This document shows positions 36,474 to 50,900 of a DNA stretch of 64,000 nucleotides, piece after piece. A program made the translations under genes and the position numbers. The notes below the pieces were generated by a model. That model searched no databases. It worked only from the letters and a program-made list of their open reading frames with translations, and was not told the origin of the DNA. Source of the stretch: Hybos culiciformis (taxonomy: Eukaryota > Arthropoda > Insecta > Diptera > Hybotidae); assembly GCA_964007475.1 (NCBI GenBank), contig OZ023273.1, positions 146,231,308 to 146,295,307 on the forward strand. The letters run 5' to 3'. How positions within the stretch are numbered: the stretch's first letter is position 1; the number at the start of each line of letters is the position of its first letter.

Positions 36474-38578
36474 ATGATTTCGAATAAATTTCCAAAGAAA
36501 ATCGCAATAGATTTACAAAAAATTTCAATTCGAAATTTTTGTGCGGTGAGTGAAATTCTATTACTTATAGCTTCAAAAAAAAAAGGAAAAAAGTAATCTA
36601 TTTAACCTCCAATGCACAGGTAACTATCTAGTTTTCGATTCGGTTTCGCCAATGGAATGCAATTTTTCTACTTCTGTTCTGTTGCAAGAAATGAAAACCG
36701 GCAGCTATTAAAACCTGTTGCCGGTGGTTGGAATTTCACGATAGTAACCTATACCTACATACCACTCCACCTAAATAAATTCATTTATTTTGGGATTTGG
36801 ATTGATTGACATTATTGCTAGATGAACCAATTTGATAAAACCTTTTTTGAAGCAAACAATTTTTTTTTTTTAGCGAATTCCACCCGAAGTTCGAATAGTT
36901 GAGGTTGGACCACGGGACGGCTTACAAAATGAACCTAAAATATTACCAGCTGCTGTGAAAATAAATTTAATAAATGCTTTATCAAAAACAGGTAAAAAAG
37001 TAACACAATCGAAGGTGGGTATTTAGATAAGATACAAGCTTAATGCAAGCTGACTTTATTTCAGTACCATTTTTGTATTACATATCATTAATTATAGAAA
37101 ACATATATTCAAATTGCTTAATATGAATCAATTACATACATAATAAGACTTAAACCAAGGTCACATAAATTAAACACAACAAACCACATTTCAGACAGTC
37201 ATACCATTTAGTTTCTTCAACTTTGACTTCAGTATCGATTTAGTATCCGTGATAAAGGTAAAAGGTAAAGGTATATATTAATTTGCTTTTTTTTTTAAGG
37301 TTTAAAAACTATCGAGGCCACTTCATTTGTGTCTGCTAAATGGGTTCCTCAAATGGCTGATAATAATGAAGTGTTGACCGGCATAACAAAATATCCTGGA
37401 ATTGCATATCCAGTATTAACTCCAAATATAAAAGGTTTTGAAGCAGCCGTTGCTGCTGGCGCAAAAGAAGTTGCAGTTTTTGGAGCTGCATCAGATAGTT
37501 TTTCGAGAAAAAATGTCAATTGTTCTGCAGATGAAGCGATCGAACGATTTCGACCAGTTTTAGATGCTGCAAAAAAAGAAGGAATTAAAGTTCGTGGATA
37601 TGTTTCAACGGTTATTGGTAAAATAGCTTATTTATTAAATTCTCATTTGCCGATCAAAAATAAGATTATCAAGAAGCTTGGGAATTCTCGAAAATATTTT
37701 TGAATTTCCAAGAGGTTCTCTAGAAAATTAATTTCTATAATTTTATTGTAGGATGTCCTTATGAGGGACCAATTCCGCCTTCCAAAGTTGCCAAAGTTGT
37801 CGAATCTCTTCTTGAGATGGGATGTTACGAAATTTCGCTGGGAGATACCATTGGTAAGTTTATTAAAATTAAGTAATTAATAGTTGAATTTTTTTTATCT
37901 ATGCCTTGGATGAAACATTATGTTAGGTTTCGTGTATTAACAATTTTTTCTGATTTTTGAATAACAAATTTATATTAAAATTTATAATTTTTTGATATAC
38001 CTACCTGCGGTATTTTATATCCATGATTATAATTTTTATCAATATAATTTTTTTTTATTTTGTCTAGGTGTTGGGACACCTGGAACCATGAATAAAATGC
38101 TCGATGAGGTTATAAAAAATTTTTCAACTGAGAAATTTGCAGTTCATTGTCACGATACATACGGCCAAGCTTTGCCAAACATGTAATTATAGTTAAAAAA
38201 GAAAGAGTGAATTTGTTATATTTGTATATATTTTCTATTTTCAATAGTTTAACTTCATTGAATCGTGGAATAAAAGTTGTTGATTCTTCTGTGTCCGGGT
38301 TAGGTGGTTGTCCATACGCCCGCGGAGCGTCAGGTAATGTTGCTACCGAAGATTTAGTTTATATGTTGCACGGTAAGTTCAATAAGTCGAGTAAAAATTA
38401 ATGCATTATATATTAAATTTTATTATTTTACTTTTAAGGCATGGGAGTTGAAACCGGCATTGATATAGATGAATTAATTATGGTTGGGAAGTATATCTGT
38501 GAGGAACTAGGTCGTAGTTCAGAGTCAAAAGTCAATAGAGCATCAAAGAAAACTGGCAAGATTGAGATTAACATTTAA
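36474..38578 (+). CDS. Hmgcl: Hydroxymethylglutaryl-CoA lyase, mitochondrial
   Basis: Seven exons: 36474-36545, 36874-36991, 37300-37617, 37752-37853, 38068-38182, 38248-38372 and 38439-38578. They join in frame to 329 aa (human 325 aa). The enzyme splits HMG-CoA into acetoacetate and acetyl-CoA, the last step of leucine breakdown and ketogenesis. The family signatures are [10 protein letters not shown] with catalytic R38/D39, metal-binding HCHD (H230, H232) and [14 protein letters not shown] with the active-site C263. Their spacing matches the human enzyme with an offset of three. Exon 1 encodes a Lys/Arg- and Ile-rich presequence ([16 protein letters not shown]) suited to mitochondrial import. 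The C-terminus (KIEINI) lacks the CKL peroxisomal signal of vertebrate forms. Codons mostly end in A/T, like the other clear genes here. The gene appears intact. Confidence 0.97.
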
Positions 38579-38735
38579 ATCAATAATTTTATAGTACGAG
38601 TTTTTTTCTGGATAAAAAAAACACGAAATTGCATTTATTAGTTATATAAAAATTGTTATTTCATTTGGATTTTGTATAAGTATTTGTTCATTTAAAAAAA
38701 ATGGTTTCTAAGCCATTATTACACTTATAATTTAT

Positions 38736-38741
38736 AATAAA
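38736..38741 (+). terminator. Poly(A) signal of HMG-CoA lyase gene
   Basis: AATAAA about 160 bases after the stop codon, the clearest signal in the 3' flank. Confidence 0.55.
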
Positions 38742-40822
38742 GAAAATTGCATAATTTTTTTTTTCTGAAAGCCTGTTTGTCATTGCATTTGAATCTTTCT
38801 AGCAATTCTTGAAACTTTCTAATTCAAAAGAAAATCAATCTTAGATGTTCAATCTGAACTAAATTATAGAAGTTGCTGCTCCCTTAGCCTTCCATCACAT
38901 CTTTATCTTCTGAAACTTATCTTTTTTTTTTTGTATAAATAAAACATTTTATTTTATTGTTTTCAACTTTCTTTTTAATTACAATGTTTTTGAAATATAC
39001 ACAAATAGTATAATTGAAATAGTTTCTAGCCTACTAAAAAGTAACATAACCATAAGAATTAAATATTAAATTTACAAGAATTTTCCTCTAAATTCAAATT
39101 TTTTAAATAATTTAAATATTTTTTAAGATTCGTTTTTTTCAATAAAAAAAATTGTTTTATATCCTTTACAATTATTTTATAATTTTAATCAATTGTTACG
39201 TTTTTGCAAGTCATTATTTTTTATTGAATAAGGGCTTTGAATAAGCTTACATGCCAAATATATATTTCGTTCAAAGTTGTGGAGGGGAAAATTATTTAGA
39301 AACTTTTGAAATACACAAAATTGCAGCATTACATGAAATGAAGTCATATAAATTTTTTTAAACTATTTTAAAGTGTGAAAATTCTAGAAATATTGTTGAT
39401 AAATTAAAAAAAAATTTTAATAGAAATTTTGCAAATAAATTGAGAACTTTATCATGACTTTTAAAATAACAGCAACAATATCAAGCAATGTTTATTTAGT
39501 TAGATTTATAAAATTGTGATTACATTAAAATAAGCGCATATCTGATCCTCAATTATGAATAAAATTTTCGTGGATTTTAATCAGCTCCAAACAAATACAT
39601 AAAAATTTTGGTACATTATCTACATTTGTTTGATGATTAATTTTTTTTTAAACTCGATAAATGTCACACAATAGTAATGAAAAGAATTTTATTTTATTGT
39701 ATGAAAAAAGCCAGTTTTCACATTTTTGTCGTAATTTTTTGGGAACGAAAAATATTTGTTTTTGGCAGTCTTTAAACTCAAGCTTTCGCCCGAAATGAGG
39801 GCATGATCGATCATCGACCCAACAATTTTCGATTTTAAATGACTATCATAATCCTCGATTTAAATAAACAGATAATTGAATATATAAAAATTTTTTTACA
39901 GCAATAAATAAAATAAAAGTATGTAAACTTGTAATGTAAACTTAAATATCATACTAAAAAATTAAGTAGAAGACCAAAATATTTAACAAGAAAAAAACAA
40001 ACATTTTCTGATAATAAGGTACCTAAATTTTTTTTTAATTACATAAATTTTCATTAAGGTTTTTTAATTAAAATTTTTTTTTGATTTATTTTTTTGCTAT
40101 AGTACGTTCAATTAAATTTTTCATACATTAAATTTAATTATTAAATATTTTTTCCATATAAACCTAATAATCTTATGCGAGTAGTTACTGGATTTTCCAA
40201 AATTTCCATCTTATAATGTAAACAATAAAATTTTTATTTGTTATGAGAAAGCAATTTTTATTGAAGAAACAAAGAAATAAATATTTTTGTTTTTTATTCA
40301 AAAATTTTTATAAATTTTTTTTTATGTTAGTTAATCATGAAAAAATTTGTATTATAATTTCATACAAAAAAAAATAAAATAATGTAACTTATAAAAAGGA
40401 AAAAAAAAATTGTTCAATTGCAGATGAAAGGTGTAATAATGTTTTTAAAAAAAAAAAATAAATAAATAATTTAACAACTTTAAAAATTGCTAACAAAACA
40501 AAAAAAGAGGAAATAAATTGAAGGCTTCTCGTATCTTATTTACTACGAATTATTTAAAATAATACATATATTAAAGTTGAATTGACGTTAGTCTTTCATT
40601 TCATTCAAAGTGTAAAACTTAGTTTCTATTGAATAATAAAATGCTTAGGCCAAGATAAGCATCTTTGAAAATTTGGTCTTGAAAAATATAATAACTTTCA
40701 GTTTGCTCAAAAAAACATTAGCAACAGTTTGATCTCCATAACTATTAACGCAAAATTTTAATCAAGTTTTTGTAAAAAAAAAAATTATGATAAACTTAGT
40801 AAATGACAGTGTACACAATTAC

Positions 40823-40925
40823 GATTTACGCGTCATGTCAAATTGACGAAATCTTGATAAACCACACAAGGAGAAAGAATTAAATGAAACAAGTCTCATA
40901 ATTATGGATTTACGCGTCATGTCAA
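40823..40925 (+). repeat. 19-bp direct repeat pair
   Basis: GATTTACGCGTCATGTCAA occurs exactly at 40823-40841 and 40907-40925, 84 bp apart. Both copies are preceded by AATTA. The repeat is GC-richer than its surroundings. Confidence 0.85.
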
Positions 40926-43900
40926 GAGCAATTTTTAAAGTTTTTATCCCAATAACAGAAAACATTTAATAGGAAACCCTAATAATTATCAACATTAAGC
41001 TATAAATATATAAGCATATTAAAAATTATTATTATAACATTTATTGATTTTAATAAAAAAATAAAATATTAAAAACAACCCAGTGACAGCTAGTGATTTT
41101 TTTTTTTTAATTTTGAAAAGCTTTAGTTATTCAAACAATTGAAAAGAAAAAATGGAACAGGTTTCTGTTACTTTAACTCGTACTACTTATTTAACGTATT
41201 TTTAAATAACAATTCAAATTTTACATAACGTCGATTACATTCCCTTTATAACTACCATAAATAAAAGAAAAGATTTTACAAATATATAAAATCAAAATTT
41301 GAAACAAACAAAATTTAACAAAATAAAAGTAATATTAGACAAAAAAAACTAAAAAGTAAGAAAAAAGTCCAAAAAATTAAAAAAATTATTTATTTAAAAA
41401 ATTTATTATGATAGAAGATTGAAGATAACAAACTCAACAATTATGTAAATAAAGAAATGTTTCCTTGAGTTATGTTGACCCAGATGAAAGTAGTATTGAA
41501 AAATTAATAATAATTTATATCTCGATATATGTAAAATTAAAACTAAAATTTTAGAATTTGTTATGCTTTTCAAGTTTAGATTGATTACCATTTTCGGATA
41601 TGTCGAATCCCTTTTAAAGTTTTTGATCTTAAATTGATGAAAATGAATAACAAGAAACATCGATTATTTTTTTTTTTAATTTGCATTTCAATTAAGAAAT
41701 TAGACTGACAAATTAAAAAGAAAAATAATAATAATAGTAAGCAGTTTCTCTATTACTTTTTTTTTTTTTTATATAAACGAAACCAATTTCAACATTTTTT
41801 TAACACATAAAAGAATATAATTAAATAATACTTATAAATATTAATAACAAACATAAGTTTTTTTTATTACACCCAAAATTTCCTAGAATTTATTTCACAG
41901 ATTGAGTCAATTTTATTGACATTAATGTTGTTCTACAATATTGTAAAAATAAAAAAAATATAATAGTTTTCGAACTATAGCATATAAAAGAAAACATAGA
42001 TCTCTTGCATTATTAATATTTAATTTCTTGTTCTGTATTTTTCAGTAATTATTTTATAATCAGTTTTTTGTTCATTAGAAATGCTCTTCATTAATAAATA
42101 GTTAATTTTGAAACCCTCAAAAGCTTTTGTTTTTGTTTCTATAACTACTTTATATAATAGGTTTAGGGAATATTGATATAAAAACAATAATACTGTAAAG
42201 TTGATATTTCATTCATTGAAAATTTGATCAAAAATATTCTACACTTTTCTAGAATATTCAGGTTATCAATATTTTTATTGTTAAATTCTCATATTCAAAT
42301 ACAAATCAATGTGTAATATGTAATGGATTTATATATATTTTATAGTAAAAATTGTCATGTTAAAAAATTGCTACCTACATTCTTAATTTATATGCTATTG
42401 TTTTTAAATAAATCTAGAAAAAATAATTCAATTTAAAGTAATAAAATCATCAATATTATGTTTATCACATTAATCCAATAACTGAAATAAGAAAAAAAGT
42501 TAAGAAAGGAAAGAAAAAAAAAAATAAAATTAATGGACGTAAAAATGAAGAACCAAAATAATTTTAAACATGATGAAAACTTTGTGAAAGCGCAAATTTT
42601 TGATCCTGAAAAAAATTTTTAAAAATTATAAACACAACAAAATAATTAAAGAAACATGCTACAAAAAGCAATATTAAATCTAAATTGTTGCACACAAAAC
42701 TAAAAATGTACTAACTACGTATATGTTCAGTGTTATTTGATGCAATTTTTAAAATAGTCACTTTTCACAATTATAATTTTTAAAGTTATCTAATTTAGTT
42801 TCAATCTTATTATAGTTTTGACCCAAAATTGAGGGATAATGTCTAGAATGCATTTAAGCATCACTAATTTTTACCCATGTATTTTCATGGAAGTGGCGAT
42901 TAAAATCGTGAAATAAAATCCAAATAATAATTAAATTTGATTATACAAGCTTATGAACTGTTCCGCTTTGTCCAAAAAATTGGAAATCTTAATTAGAAAC
43001 TTTAATAACTAATGTACATAAGTAACGTAAAACTAATTTATTAGATTTTTCAGTCTGAAATGTTTTTTTTTATACTTTTCTCAACTTTGATCAAAGTAAA
43101 TGTTATTGGTTATATAAAATCTTAAAATAAAATTTAATTTAAATGTATTAAATTTTTTTAATAATCACGTAATATAAAATAAAAAACAGACAACCATCAA
43201 ATTACAAACATTACTTAATTTAATAGATTAGTCATTTTGGGTTGAAACTGAGATTCGTTAAATTAAGTCACATCGGTATATTTGTCTCAAAACAATAACT
43301 TTACTCAGAGAATATAATATTACTAATGATAAATAGATTTAGTAGTTTAGTCTAACTGATGACTTAACGAAATATGAAATAAATTAATACACCAGCCAAA
43401 CATTAAGATATAAAAATTCTTGAAGTTTAATTATGAAAATAAATAAACAAAACAATATACAAAAAAGATTGAAACTAACTTCAAACTGTTTTTTTTTAAC
43501 AAATTCATAGTTGTGTATACCTACTATTATATTTTCATCTTACTATATAATATTTAAAGTGGTTTCGTACGTAATACCATCTATTTCAAATTGAATCTAT
43601 TTGATTTTCTTTTTTCTCTCAGATGTTCTTAAAGTTGTGAACAATCATTGAACAACTTTAATTTTAAAATATATATTAAATATATTAAATTAGAATCTAT
43701 CTAAATTATATTGTCTGTTTATATTTTTATTCAAAAAGAAACATTCTACCAAGCCCTTTTATATAAAATTATTATTACATAAAATTATTTGTAACAACAT
43801 TGAGATCAGAAATTATTTGATTAGCTTCGTTTAAAACTTCATTCTTATGTAACAAAAAAAAATTTAAATTTAATAATGAAAGCAATAAAAAGCACCATTA

Positions 43901-44954
43901 TTTTAAAATTTTATTTAATTTTTAAATATAAACCATAATAAATTTCAACCATAAATATATAAAAAAAAATTATTGTTATTCAGGAAAGTGTATAAAATAA
44001 ATATATTTTGAAAATGTGAGTTAGTTTACCAAATTTTATTTAAAGTAGTTATGTAAAAAAAAAAATTATAATAAAAATAGAAAGGAGGTTTATTTATTTT
44101 TATTTTGAATCCATTGTTAGTAATTTTTGTGTATAATTTTGAGTTTTTTTTTTTATCATTATTATTATTGTTAGCATGCAAATAAAAGAAATTGTAAAAT
44201 AAAAGAAGAAAAAAAAGAAAATATTAAACATTAGATTGCATTTTTCATTTTTTGTACCGTAGATTAATTTTTTAATAGAAAATACAAAATACTAACAATC
44301 ATTACTAATATATCTCAAAGCGGACCTAATTTAAATAAAGAAAACTGTATTAAATTAAAAAATCATTGAAGTTTATTTAAAAATTTAGCAAGAAATTCAG
44401 TTTTTATAAAATATATTAAATGAGAAGATCACATTTGGACTTTTGAAATGCCTCAATTTTCTTTCTCAATTTGAATAGAATAACAATTTTTCTATTTTAT
44501 CAATCCATAATGATTCTATTTAATTTACGTAGACAATAAAAAAAAAACTTTGAAACCCAAGCCACAGATCAAGAAATACTAAGTTTAAATTCTTCATATT
44601 TTACTTTTATTTATCAAATTAAAATTCTATTTTGGAATTATAAATTATTACTGCAGAAATTTCTAAAGCGAATAAAACTAAAAAAAAATTGTGTTGTTTT
44701 ATTATGATTGTAGAAAGAAAATATTAATCAATTACGATTTTGCTCTAACCGATCAAAAGTGTATATCTATAATTACTGTATTAATCTACAGTACATTTAA
44801 AACTCAATCTAAGTTTTTATTAGATTACGAAATACACTTTCCATAAAATTTTCCCTTTTTTTTTTTAATTTTAATTAATTTAATTTATAATTTTTTTTTT
44901 ATAAAAATTTCTTTTACATAATTAGAAAATTTTTTTCTTTTAATTTTAAAAATT

Positions 44955-47900
44955 TCAATCACGATTTTTATAACTGGCAAAAAATGTATTCCGCTCATCC
45001 GAAACAATTTGAATACTTACACGATTTATAGAATTTCTACGTGGAGCACCTAAATTACTATCATTACCATCATCTAGACACAAATCAGAGTCAGAATCTG
45101 ATCTTCTCGTTTGGCCATTCTAATTTATTATGAATTATAAATTGTTATTTTTTTTTTTTTATCAGAATTCCCATTCCAATTCCCATTCCGAAAATTTTTG
45201 ATGTTTTTAATGAGAATAGAAATATGTAAATGACAAATTTTATATTAAGGATAAATCTTTTTTTTTTTTTTAATTAAATTTAGAACATTAGTTAGAAAAA
45301 AAATAATTCAAGCACTTGATTTTCAAGGCTTTTAAACAACATATTGTGTCACTTGGTTTCGAATGTTAGCAGAAATTTAAATAGAAGTTAGGATTAGGAT
45401 GATATACTTTAATCAATTTCCAAATGAATCAAAAGGGATGAAAATGTGATATGCCTAAACATGATTTGTCCACTAAATTGTTATTTTAATATTTATTTCT
45501 CATGCATTCAAATATTTGTCGTTTTTACCTGAGTCAGTTGTTCTGTAGTTGTCAATAACCGAGCTATTGGATTGCAACAAACCGGTAAGGTTTCTAATAA
45601 TGTTGGCCTTGAATGTGTTAATAATGGTTTCATATATCTAAAATATTATTTTTTAATTAATTGTTAATTAATTTTATTGTATAATTAATTAATTTCATTT
45701 TGTACTTAGTGTCGAAGTTTCCCCAAACGCGAGCCAAAATGGCTTTTTCGTTGCTACGTTTTGTACCTCCGGGAGTTGTTGAGCCCTCAATATCACCATT
45801 ATCAGTATCCTAGAATAAAACATCAAAATTATTAAATAATTATAATTTTTAAAGGCAAAATTAATTAAATTTTTGTTTATTATATTTAATTTTAAATATT
45901 GTAAATCTTTATTTATTTAAGGGAAAAAAAATGTGGAATTAAAAAAATTTTAACATGTTTGTTTTAAGTTTTGATTTCTTTCTTCGTTTTTGATTTACTT
46001 GCGACTTTGACGAATATACAATTTTTAGTCACTAAAATCAAAATAAAGTACACAGTTAAGGTTGAGTTCACGGTTAATTAATGAAAAGTAATTATGTTGA
46101 GTTTAAGCAAATAGTAGTTAAAAAAATTGTTTGCAATTAATTCATATTATATATGCAATGAAATAAATTTAACAAAAATTATGAGCTGTGATTAAGCTTA
46201 AATAAATTCGTTGAAATTAAAATACCGCGAGTAATGGAATCTCAATATTTTAATATAAGATTTTATAAGTTATCTTCAAAAAAGCAATTTGTGAAGGAAA
46301 TTTCATATTTAAATGAAATATAATTTAATATTATATAAGAAACGAAAAAGGGTAAAAATTTGTTTTCAAAAATAATTAATAAAAATTTTTTAATTTTAAT
46401 ATATTTAGGTATTATTTTATTTTTGTTTATATTATATTTAGATTATCCAAAATTTATTATATTCATAAAAAACTATAGAATGAAGAGCTTGTGAATATTT
46501 CTCACCATTGAACTTTGTCGTCTCGAAATTGGTAACTGTCCAAGATTTAATCCGGTATCGATAGACTGATGATTTTTTTCGTTAAAAGAAATAAATAGAG
46601 TTTAAGATTAACTTTTGAACGTAATGCAGATTACAACAAAGATTTGTGTATTTATGTAATTGGTAAAAGTATAGTTCATAATTCAGAAGTATAAACAAAA
46701 GTTAAAAATATCTTAAACGTACCGCTCCTGCATCAGCCGTGTTCTCCATTGAATTATAAACCTTTAAGGTCGATAATTTTGATTGCAAAAATTAATTAAA
46801 AAATATGTAATTTTACGTTAATCAGTTTGTTTTGTTCGAAGGTTTTGTAGGACTTTTCAAATTTTTGCTAGTGATAAAAAAAAGTATGTATACTATTAAA
46901 CTAAAGATACGTAGCTCACAGTAAACTAATTTATGTAAATCACGTGGGCCCCAGAGTCTTTCCGCAACCCTTAATTATATGTCTTTCCGATTTGTTTAAG
47001 ATTTATTTTGCTAAGTTTTCACATACTTTTGAAACATTATATTTATATAATAAAGTATAGGTTTTGGAAAAAAAGCTCTAATTTTTTTAATATTTGTTGA
47101 ATGAGACACAAATATTTGAACCAAAGAATGCAATACTGTGACTTTAGAAATTTAGTTCAACTAAAATAGTTAAAAAAAAATAATACTTACACTTCTGACT
47201 GAATAATTATTCAATTGTTCTGTTTCTTCATCCACACCGATTCTAAAAATAAATTGTTGAGAATTTAAAATATAATGAGTGAATTTAAAAAATTTGTTTT
47301 ATTAAAAAGTAAAAATAATTTTAATCATGTTTTCAGCAGCCCTTTTGGTTAGGATGGATCAAAACAAACAGTTTTGATTTTCGATTCGTTACTATATGAT
47401 GATGAAAATAAATTTTCCGGATTCTCGGGTAAATTAAAAAAAGAAATGTTCATAACAAAGAATTACCGTGAGAACCTTTGATAAGTAATAAATAAGTATA
47501 AAAACTTACGGAATTTTTAACCAATTAAGTAAAAAGTTTGAAGCACCACCTTGCACGATCACAGTTATAATAACTATTAAAGAGGTTGTCGTTAACATAG
47601 CTTGCCTTGCCTCAGAAACAGTATTTCTAATTGCTAGAGCAAAAGACATTGCCCCTCGAAGACCTTAAAATAAAAACAGTTATACATATATAATGTTGGG
47701 GAACCAAAATAATTAGATCCATATAAAACTAATTTTTAGTTACCCGCAAAAAACAACATATGTTGGAAATTCATTGAAATTTTTGGTTTCCTTCCTAAAT
47801 TTAACAAAAATGATAATGGATAAATATTAACAGCACGACCAATCGCAGCACAAAACTGAAAATTTTTAAAATTATGGTCTTCATATTAAGATTTTAAAAA

Positions 47901-50900
47901 ATAATATTTTTGAAACTTACAAAGCCAGTTGTTAGAAATAGCGGATCGAAATGATGCTTCGGAAATGTGAACATCGAAACACCAATATATGAAAAAATAA
48001 AATTTTCTGCTAAAAAATTCAATAATTCGAATATTTGTTTTGTACGTGTCCTAGAATCGGGTGACAAATTATTATAAGTATAATGTGCTTGACATATTCC
48101 ACAAAATAACACAGCCACAACTCCAGTTAATTCTGACGCTTCTGCAATCAAAAATGTACTATACGACATTAAAACAAATAAAGCAGATTCCAAAAGTGGG
48201 AAATCTCGAACTCTTGTGAATTTTGTTAATAATGCAGTAACACAGCCCATTATCGCGCCAATAAATAAAGACAGCAAAAAAATATAGAAAAAATCACCAC
48301 AAGATTTGAAAAATGCATTAGTTTCGAAACCGCCAGTACTTGAATAGTGTTCACCATAATTTTGAATTGCCCTGTAAAAATATGTGTATTATATTAATTG
48401 AGAACAAAAAGTATCAAATATGTTCTAATTTAAGACGGAGTCAAATGTACTTTATCATAAAATTCAAAAAAGCTAACAAATGTTAATTTTTTTTCATTCT
48501 TACCCACTCAAAACAATAGCCACAGCATCATTTAGAACTGATTCTCCAAAAACTAATGCGTATAAGTTAACATCAACGTGCATATCGTGAAAAATTGCTA
48601 ATATAGTCAACGGATCAGTTGGTGATATCAAGGCTCCAAAATATAAAGTGTCCAAGAACGTAAAGCTTTTGCTTAATACTTGTGGCATCATTTGGACACA
48701 TCCATACATTAATCCTCCTAAAAATATGAAAATATAAATATAACTAGAATTTAAAAAATCAATAATAAAAAAATTCAAATAACTATTTAAAAAAAAAATA
48801 AATATATGTATAGGTATATTTTATAGTTATTCGTTTTTTATTATTAATTTTTAAAGTTAAGTTTAAGTTCATCAAAACATTCGTGGATTGAACCAAAAAA
48901 TATTGATAAAACTACCTACCTATTAAAAATGCTGACAATGTTGTTCCCAAAATAGCGAATGTCAAAATTGCACCAAGATTTCGGAAAAAATATTTCTGTT
49001 TAAAAAAATAAATTTATTTTCTTTATTATTTTTTTTATTCAATTTAATTTAATTTTATTTTATATCACCAATTATGTTTATCTTGAATTTAGCTTTATAT
49101 TTTGTAGATTTATCTACTTTTCAGAATCGAATATGACTGACATAATGTTACAATAAATTCATATTTAAATAAAACAAAATAGCATAGACTTAATTCAAGT
49201 GCAGAACAAAAAAATTTTCACAAATTCGAGCCCAAATGGAAATCGAATCCGCGACTCAATGTAAAATGTAAAATAAACACTACACCATGGCATGGTTACT
49301 ATAACAAACGCTGCACCATGGCACGGTTATTATTATAATAAACATTGCACGGTTATTATAATAAACATTATAATTTATGTATTAATATTTCAGTACACAA
49401 AATTCTATTGTTCTATTTAAATGTTTTAAGGGAGGTCAATAAATATTTAAAATTATAACTAACTAACCCTTTTCAACGAATATCCAGCGTGAAAGATAAT
49501 TGGTGGTAAAATTATATTGAAAAATATTTCAGGATCGAATGTGGCTTTTAAATCGATTTCATTTTCAGCAACATCATAGACCTCACCCCGAAATAAATAC
49601 GAATATGTTTTGTTTTCTTGTTCCTTACTTGTAGCATTTGATGTTAGTTTTCCAGGAAACTTAAAAAAAAAAAGAAGGAATAAACGTTATTATTACAAAA
49701 AAATATATATGTTAAATTATTTTCAAAATATTGTCATTATTTTAATAAATTCAGATTTATTTCACAAAACAATAAAACTGTAAAAATACCTTTAGCCATA
49801 ATGTATCTGGTGGCAAACTTTGATTGAATTTTGTATCTGGAATAGGATCCACAGGCACATGAATTAAAGGGGTTGAAGAACTAGCATATCTAATAATAGC
49901 GCCTACAATTAATCCTAAAAATGTTAAAAATAAAAATGTTAAAAATAAAAATGTTTTATTGAAATATTTTATTTTGAAAGCATCGCTGAAAAAAATCAAA
50001 TAGGTATAGATAAAATAAATTGTATCCTCGATGATACCTTAAGTATCTGTGTTGATGTAGTAGCAATAATTCAGAATACACAAAGCAATGGTAGTAGCTT
50101 GTAAACTAAAATTCGAGTTGTGTTCGATATATGTTTAAGCAATTAAGACTTCGAACATTAAATTCAATTTTTTGTATTTGAAGACCTCTAACGACCAGTT
50201 TACGACCAAAGGCTATGCAATAAATTTTGTTACAAAAAATAAAACAATTAAATTTGCTTATCGACTTTTTCTGTATATACGGTAATAAGTACAAACAGTT
50301 TTAAAAACATCTAAAAGAATGTTTTGTATATACTGTACTACGCAAATTACTGTGAGTTTTATATTAACGATTAGAGAACTTAATATCATAATAATCAATG
50401 AAATCTATACATACGTTATTATTAACTTTTTTTTCTAAACATTATTTGATTGTGGAAAGTTTAAAAAGCCATATCGTTACATTTTTCCAGATTTAGTTAT
50501 CATATTAAAAATATTTTAAATTGCATGAAAAAAAAAATTGTATTTTCTATATTTTTCCGCAATAAATATTCTTTATGAATTTATAATGGTAGAACGTGAC
50601 GAAATTATAAATCACGATTTTTTATTTAATCTTTTTTGATTATTTATTAAATTTAATTGGTCTTATGTTAAATCGATTTATTTTTTTATTTTGCTTTATA
50701 TGATAACAACTAACAACAACAGTTGTGACTCATTTATACTTAAATACTAATAAAAAATTATTAACTTTGCGTTCTATTTATCAGTTAATATTTTTATGAA
50801 AATTTTGAAGCTTTTCACAAAAAAATTCTTTCCAATTAAAATGGAATACCCATGTATAGTATAAGTATATAGTACCAGGGTTAGTTTTTTTTTTAATTCA

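Larger units (their letters stand above)
38579..44954. other. AT-rich intergenic region between convergent genes
   Basis: It lies between the 3' ends of the plus-strand lyase and the minus-strand exchanger. No gene was recognised. A 19-bp exact direct repeat occurs at 40823 and 40907. Minus-strand poly(A) signals (TTTATT on this strand) for the exchanger occur at 44816-44821 and 44606-44611. Further 3' exons of the exchanger cannot be excluded here, because its last recognised exon contains a consensus donor. Confidence 0.4.

Noticed and set aside
42870..42905. Minus-strand frame HDFNRHFHENTWVKISDA as a further exchanger exon
   Set aside because: No acceptor precedes it and it does not resemble the known tails of the family.
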